From NCBI GenBank assembly GCA_031261365.1, contig JAISJY010000085.1, positions 1-9,105 of the forward strand: a DNA stretch of 9,105 nucleotides, in the 5' to 3' direction. Each line of letters opens with the position of its first letter. Within the stretch, counting starts at the first letter, position 1. The DNA comes from Caryophanales bacterium. Its GTDB lineage: Bacteria; Bacillota_I; Bacilli_A; RFN20; JAISJY01. The notes beneath the pieces were generated by a model. It was not told the origin of the DNA and made no database searches. It saw nothing but the letters and a program-made list of their open reading frames with translations. A program made the translations under genes and the position numbers. Positions 4,914-9,105 of the stretch are shown here, piece by piece.

Positions 4914-6803
4914 ATGAAAGAGAAAATAAAGAAAATAGGGAGGCGTTTGTTTGGCTTTGGAGAATTAACTAATGACCAGATAGCTTCTTTTGAAAGCGAA
5001 AGGTGTGCTTCTAATTTGCATAGAATATGGCTTTTCTCAATTTATGTTATTGTTTTAGAAGTACTTTTACAAATATTAAATATCTTTAAACCTCAAGGTG
5101 AGAGTGATATAGATTTAATGCCATTTATTATTTTATCAATAGCTTCTTTATTAATTGCCATTATTTTTTGTATTATCTTTTCTTATTTTAAAAAGAACTC
5201 TAATAAAATATCTGAAAAAGTTAAAAACAATTTTACTTTTCTTTATCTATATATTTATATTGTTATTCAAATGGCTTTTTTAAGTTTGAATATCTTACAA
5301 GCAGGAACTTTTGAATCTTATGTAATTGTGGTCATGGTGGCAGGATTATTTATAGTTATCAAACCTATTGAAATCTTATTTATTGGAGTAGGTGGTGGTT
5401 TATATTCGGCTTTATTTGCTTTCTTTAATCGCGATAAAGGAGATTTTTCTTCTTGGAATAGATTAATGTCCACAGATTTATGGACTAATTTATTAATTAT
5501 GGTCGGTATTGCTATCTTTGTTTCTATTTTGTTATATAGAATGTATGTTAGTAATTACACTCAAAGAATTAAAATAGAAAAGATAAATAGTTCTTTAGAA
5601 AGAACAGTGGATGATAGAACTAAAGAATTACAAAGTCAAATTGTTATTGCTGAGAATGCCTCTAAAGCTAAAAGTACTTTTTTAGCGAGAATGAGTCATG
5701 AAATTAGAACACCTTTAAATGCTATTATTGGACTTTTACAAATAATTCAAAAGAAAGAACACGATGCGGTAACCAAATCTCATCTGCGGGAAATTAAAAA
5801 TGCTTCGGACCATTTACTCGGTTTATTAAATGATATTTTAGACATGAGTAAAATTGAATCTGAAGACATTAGACTAGCTCAAGATGAGTTTACTTTTTTA
5901 GAATCTTTAAAAGAAGTAAGTGATATTATTAAAGTTAGAGCTGAACAAAAAGAAATAAACTTTGTAGCAGATTTAAGTGAAGTTACTAATGAATTAGTTA
6001 TTGGTGATAAAGTAAGAATAAAGCAAGTTTTGATTAATTTATTAGGTAATTCGGTTAAGTTCACTCCAACAGGTGGGCAAGTTACTTTAAATGTCAAAGT
6101 CATAGAAGATACAGCCGCTTTTGTCAAATATCATATTGAATGTATCGATACAGGTATAGGGGTGAGTGAAGAAATATTAGCTAATTTATTCTCAGCTTTT
6201 CAACAAGGACATTCTAATGAAAACTTTCAATATGGTGGTTCTGGTTTAGGTTTAACTATCTCGCAACATATTGTTAATTTGACAGGTTCTAAAATAGAGG
6301 TAAGTACTAAATTAGGGGAAGGTTCTAATTTTTATTTTGATTTAACATTAGCTAAAGAATTAAATAATGAAAAAACTAATAGTGAGGTTGTTGAAGAAAA
6401 GTTTAATGTTGATTTAACAAATAAAAGAATATTAATTGTGGAAGATATTGAAATAAATAGATTAATTGTTAGAGAATTATTAAGTGAAACTCATGCCAAT
6501 ATTGAAGAAGCTGTTGATGGTTTAGATGCTTTAAATAAAGTAAAGAAATCTCCTATTGGTTATTATGATTTAATCTTTATGGATATTATGATGCCGAATA
6601 TGAACGGTTATGAAGCATCAGTGGCAATTAGAGAATTAAAAAGAACTGATACTATTAAATTACCAATAATTGCTATGACTGCTAATGCTTTTAGAGAAGA
6701 CATAGACAGAGCTTTAGCAAGTGGTATGAACGGGCATATTGCTAAGCCGATTAACTTTGTTGGTGTTTTAAGAACTTTAAAAGAAATCTTTGAAAACGAT
6801 TAA
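4914..6803 (+). CDS. Hybrid sensor histidine kinase with one C-terminal receiver (6 TM)
   Basis: This inner-membrane sensor kinase has 629 residues. Six hydrophobic segments (about 38-58, 69-91, 107-127, 134-150, 152-171, 190-210) form the sensor, with short loops and no large extracellular or PAS domain. A signalling helix (about 212-255) leads into HisKA with MSHEIRTPLN (phospho-His262; Glu263/Thr266 form the ExxT phosphatase motif). The ATPase domain shows the N-box QVLINLLGNS (Asn375, Asn379), G1 DTGIG (412-416) and G2 GGSGLGL (441-447). The receiver (about 504-626) is complete: Glu510-Asp511, phospho-acceptor Asp557 in FMDIMMP, Thr589 and Lys611. There is no HPt and no DNA-binding domain. 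Stimulus and output are unknown. It follows ydbT by 26 bases, so an envelope signal is plausible but inferred. Its stop codon lies inside the end of the opposing kinase gene. Confidence 0.93.
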   Translation: MKEKIKKIGRRLFGFGELTNDQIASFESERCASNLHRIWLFSIYVIVLEVLLQILNIFKPQGESDIDLMPFIILSIASLLIAIIFCIIFSYFKKNSNKISEKVKNNFTFLYLYIYIVIQMAFLSLNILQAGTFESYVIVVMVAGLFIVIKPIEILFIGVGGGLYSALFAFFNRDKGDFSSWNRLMSTDLWTNLLIMVGIAIFVSILLYRMYVSNYTQRIKIEKINSSLERTVDDRTKELQSQIVIAENASKAKSTFLARMSHEIRTPLNAIIGLLQIIQKKEHDAVTKSHLREIKNASDHLLGLLNDILDMSKIESEDIRLAQDEFTFLESLKEVSDIIKVRAEQKEINFVADLSEVTNELVIGDKVRIKQVLINLLGNSVKFTPTGGQVTLNVKVIEDTAAFVKYHIECIDTGIGVSEEILANLFSAFQQGHSNENFQYGGSGLGLTISQHIVNLTGSKIEVSTKLGEGSNFYFDLTLAKELNNEKTNSEVVEEKFNVDLTNKRILIVEDIEINRLIVRELLSETHANIEEAVDGLDALNKVKKSPIGYYDLIFMDIMMPNMNGYEASVAIRELKRTDTIKLPIIAMTANAFREDIDRALASGMNGHIAKPINFVGVLRTLKEIFEND

Positions 6804-8965
6804 TTTAGATACTTATTTAAAGCGTTTATAACTTGTTTAATATCAATAGGTTTGCCGACATGGTCATTCATACCACTGGCAAGACTTTTTTGAACATCTT
6901 CTCGCATGACATTGGCAGACATCGCGACAATAGGTATTTCTTTAGCTTCTTTTAAAGGAAGATTTCTAATAGCTCTAGTAGCTGTATAGCCATCCATGAC
7001 AGGCATTTGAATGTCCATAAAGATTAAATCATATTTTTGTGGGTTCTCTTTAAACATTTCTAAAGCTATCTTTCCATCATAAGCAAAGTCAATATTAACT
7101 TTAGTTTCCAAGAGTAAAGCTTGAAGTATTTCTCTATTAATATCTATATCTTCCGCACAAAGAAGGCATTTATTTGATAAGTCTGGAATAGTTAAGGTTG
7201 TTTCTTTACTTTCAATTACTACTTGTTTAACATCTAAACTAATATTCAATAAATTAACAATATCACTCGGGAATATCGGTTTAATTAAATATTGTTTAAT
7301 TTCTAAATTACGGGCTTTATCTTCTAAACCTGTCCAGTCTTTAGCTCTTAAAAAGACCACCATAGGAGGATTATCTTGTTTACTATTAATAATATTAACT
7401 AATTCTAAACTATCAATATCTGCCACATCCCAATCAATAAAATAAACATCATAAGGATGATGATTAATTAATTGAGTAGCTTGAGAACCTGAATTAGTAT
7501 GTTCAAAAGCTAAATTATATTCACTAACTAAAAAATCAAAATAAGTTTTAGAGTTTTCATCTAAACCGATTCCTAATACTTTAATATTTTTCCAATTAAT
7601 ATCTTGACTTAACTTATAAGTTTGTTGTCCTTGAGCAATTTTCATTTTTAAAGTAATAGTAAAAGTTGAACCTTTGTCTAAAACAGAATCAACAGTTATA
7701 GTTCCTCCCATATGTTCAATAATTCTTTTGGCTATGGCTAAACCTAAACCTGTTCCTCCATACTTTTTAGTGGTGAATTCTTCAGCTTGTTCAAAGACTA
7801 AAAATATTTTATCTTTTTGTTCTTCGGCAATACCAATACCAGAATCTATAACTTCTATTTTAATAGTGCATTCTTCTTTATCTAAATTTAAAAGAGTAGC
7901 ATTTAAAGATATTTTGCCATTAAAAGGAGTGAATTTATTAGCATTTGATAAAAGGTTAGTTAGAACTTGAGAAAGTCTTTGTTCATCGGTCATAACAAAA
8001 ACAGGAATATTTTGGTCAATAAAGACTTCAAAGTTTTGTTGTTTATCTTCCATTTTGACATTTATAACATTGGCAACTTTATGTAATAAACCTTCAAATC
8101 TAATCTTTTCATAATTTAGTTGCATTTTATTAGCTTCAATTTTAGAAAAGTCTAAAATATCATTAATAACGCCTAATAAATGAGAAGAAGCATCTCTTAT
8201 CTTTTCAAAAGCATAATCTTTTCTTTCCGAATTATCACTACTATTACCGATTTCGGTCATTCCAATAATAGCATTCATCGGGGTTCTTATTTCATGAGAC
8301 ATATTAGCTAAAAAAGAGGTCTTAGCTAGACTACTTTTTAAGGCTTGTTCTTTGGCTTCTTGTAAATCAATAACTAAAGTTTTTAAAGAGTTATATTGGT
8401 CATTCATCATTTTCTTTTGATAAATTAAGATAATAGAAATACATAAAGTTACAATTAAGAAAGGTTGTAATTGATCAATTATTCTTAAAAACTCAACTCC
8501 ATGATAAGTATCTTTAGGAACCCATATTTTAAAGTATTCAATTAAATAAGCTCCAACATCTATGATAATTGTCATAATAGCTAAAAGTATTCTTTGCCAA
8601 CCTTTAAGCATGACAATAACCATTAAGAGACTAAAAACAAAATAAGTATTCATAGAACCATTGATACCACCCATAAAGAAATAGGCTAAAGGCATTAAAA
8701 TACAGGAAACAGCAATACAAGCGATTAAGGCTAATAAATTAAACTTTTTCATTTTATTAAAGATAACTAAAGCTGATAAAGCACTGACAAACATTCCTGT
8801 TAAGATTAATAAAAGAATGGGGTCGGCATTCATAAAGATTCTAGTGATTAGGGAAAAGAAAGCCGAAATTGAACCAGCCAATATTACAATATTAATGGTT
8901 CTTTCTTCAACTGTTAGTTTATCAGTGAAGTACTTGTCAAAAAGGGTTTTAAAATAGTTTTTCAT
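6800..8965 (-). CDS. Hybrid sensor histidine kinase with degenerate plus canonical receivers (6 TM)
   Basis: The protein has 721 residues. Six hydrophobic segments (about 24-44, 49-69, 75-98, 105-120, 124-143, 166-183) form the sensor; the only longer loop (about 147-165) lies between the last two. A linker helix (183-215) precedes HisKA with MSHEIRTPMN (His224, Glu225, Thr228). The ATPase domain has N-box QVLTNLLSNANKF (Asn337, Asn341), DSGIG (374-378) and GGTGLGL (403-409). The first receiver (about 460-575) keeps Asp469/Glu470, Asp511 and Lys562, but has Arg540 where Thr/Ser is expected, so it may be a pseudo-receiver. The second (about 598-718) is intact: Glu605-Asp606, Asp651 in FMDIQMP, Ser683 and Lys705, and closely resembles the receiver of the opposing kinase (ASGMN..(I/V).KPI). 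There is no HPt domain. The start is ATG at 8963-8965, with no SD but a TATAAT nine bases upstream. No partner regulator is in the window. Confidence 0.93.
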   Translation of the reverse strand: MKNYFKTLFDKYFTDKLTVEERTINIVILAGSISAFFSLITRIFMNADPILLLILTGMFVSALSALVIFNKMKKFNLLALIACIAVSCILMPLAYFFMGGINGSMNTYFVFSLLMVIVMLKGWQRILLAIMTIIIDVGAYLIEYFKIWVPKDTYHGVEFLRIIDQLQPFLIVTLCISIILIYQKKMMNDQYNSLKTLVIDLQEAKEQALKSSLAKTSFLANMSHEIRTPMNAIIGMTEIGNSSDNSERKDYAFEKIRDASSHLLGVINDILDFSKIEANKMQLNYEKIRFEGLLHKVANVINVKMEDKQQNFEVFIDQNIPVFVMTDEQRLSQVLTNLLSNANKFTPFNGKISLNATLLNLDKEECTIKIEVIDSGIGIAEEQKDKIFLVFEQAEEFTTKKYGGTGLGLAIAKRIIEHMGGTITVDSVLDKGSTFTITLKMKIAQGQQTYKLSQDINWKNIKVLGIGLDENSKTYFDFLVSEYNLAFEHTNSGSQATQLINHHPYDVYFIDWDVADIDSLELVNIINSKQDNPPMVVFLRAKDWTGLEDKARNLEIKQYLIKPIFPSDIVNLLNISLDVKQVVIESKETTLTIPDLSNKCLLCAEDIDINREILQALLLETKVNIDFAYDGKIALEMFKENPQKYDLIFMDIQMPVMDGYTATRAIRNLPLKEAKEIPIVAMSANVMREDVQKSLASGMNDHVGKPIDIKQVINALNKYLN

Positions 8966-8974
8966 AATATTTAA

Positions 8975-9003
8975 ATTATACTAGAAGTAACTATTCAGGG
9001 TAA
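8975..9003 (-). promoter_or_regulatory. Promoter of the second hybrid kinase, near-leaderless
   Basis: A perfect TATAAT (8975-8980, minus strand) sits nine bases before the kinase ATG, so transcription would start about three bases upstream of the start codon. A weak -35, TTACCC (8998-9003, three of six matches), is spaced 17 bases away. The 5' region is A/T only, with no SD. An alternative is read-through from the partial gene upstream, which ends 50 bases before the ATG. Confidence 0.45.
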
Positions 9004-9015
9004 AGATAATAAAAG

Positions 9016-9105
9016 TTAAAAAAGATTAGCCATTAAAGAAAAAACATTACAGTCACGATAAGTTTGAACAAAGGCTTGAGTAGAAAGAAAACCATTAAGA
9101 CAAGC
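9016..9105 (-). CDS. C-terminal fragment of an unidentified gene (cut by the window edge)
   Basis: The minus strand is open from the right edge for 29 codons to a TAA at 9016-9018. The peptide reads like real protein (for example QAFVQTYRDCNVFSLMANLF at its end), with two Cys and a mixed, non-repetitive composition. I do not recognise the family from so little sequence. The stop is 50 bases upstream of the second kinase, with no hairpin between, so the two could be co-transcribed. The fragment is too short for a composition test. Confidence 0.5.
   Translation of the reverse strand, partial: ACLNGFLSTQAFVQTYRDCNVFSLMANLF

Noticed and set aside
5879..6127. 82-residue open frame antisense to the first kinase
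   Set aside because: It lies opposite the conserved ATPase domain; its Ser/Thr/Leu-rich sequence is what the reverse of that coding frame produces. No SD or family resemblance.
7674..7970. 98-residue open frame on the plus strand inside the second kinase
   Set aside because: It is antisense to the conserved ATPase motifs of the kinase, with no SD and no recognisable domain.
1..9105. Mobile element, CRISPR array, defence island or prophage
   Set aside because: No transposase, integrase, Cas, nuclease-toxin or phage structural signature, no direct-repeat array and no terminal inverted repeats were seen.

Overview
The window comes from an AT-rich bacterium (roughly 30% GC by eye). All Trp codons I checked are TGG, every gene ends in TAA or TAG, and no gene is interrupted by TGA. 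The standard code is therefore in use, which argues against a Mycoplasma/Spiroplasma-type code. Strong Shine-Dalgarno (SD) sites, TTGACA/TATAAT-like promoters and a YdbS/YdbT pair point to a low-GC Gram-positive lineage (Bacillota, or a standard-code relative such as the Acholeplasma/RF39/Erysipelotrichia side). That placement is inference.

Left arm, minus strand (138-2810): nrnA (nanoRNase/pAp phosphatase, DHH family) overlaps cysQ (pAp phosphatase, inositol-monophosphatase fold) by 8 bp. Downstream are two small membrane-anchored proteins of about 150 residues that are divergent tandem paralogues of each other. A good promoter embedded in the last codons of cysQ can drive this pair separately.

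Centre (2811-2897): a compact divergent control region. The leftward nrnA promoter and the rightward ydbS promoter have -35 hexamers lying on top of each other, and nrnA appears to be transcribed as a leaderless mRNA.

Right arm, plus strand (2898-6803): ydbS and ydbT (bacterial PH-domain membrane proteins, 8-bp overlap), then a six-TM hybrid histidine kinase with one receiver, probably one operon. Facing it on the minus strand (6800-8965) is a second six-TM hybrid kinase with a degenerate and a canonical receiver. The two kinase genes are convergent and share a 4-bp TTAA that contains both stop codons, with no terminator between them. The right edge holds the last 29 codons of an unidentified minus-strand gene.

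Functional reading: the left arm concerns turnover of RNA end-products and 3'-phosphoadenosine 5'-phosphate (pAp). The right arm looks like envelope maintenance plus signalling. Neither kinase has an HPt domain or a DNA-binding output regulator in the window, so their phosphorelay partners must lie elsewhere. I see no CRISPR array, insertion sequence, tRNA, rRNA or prophage gene. The most unusual content is the uncharacterised 150/153-residue pair and the economical promoter/overlap layout.
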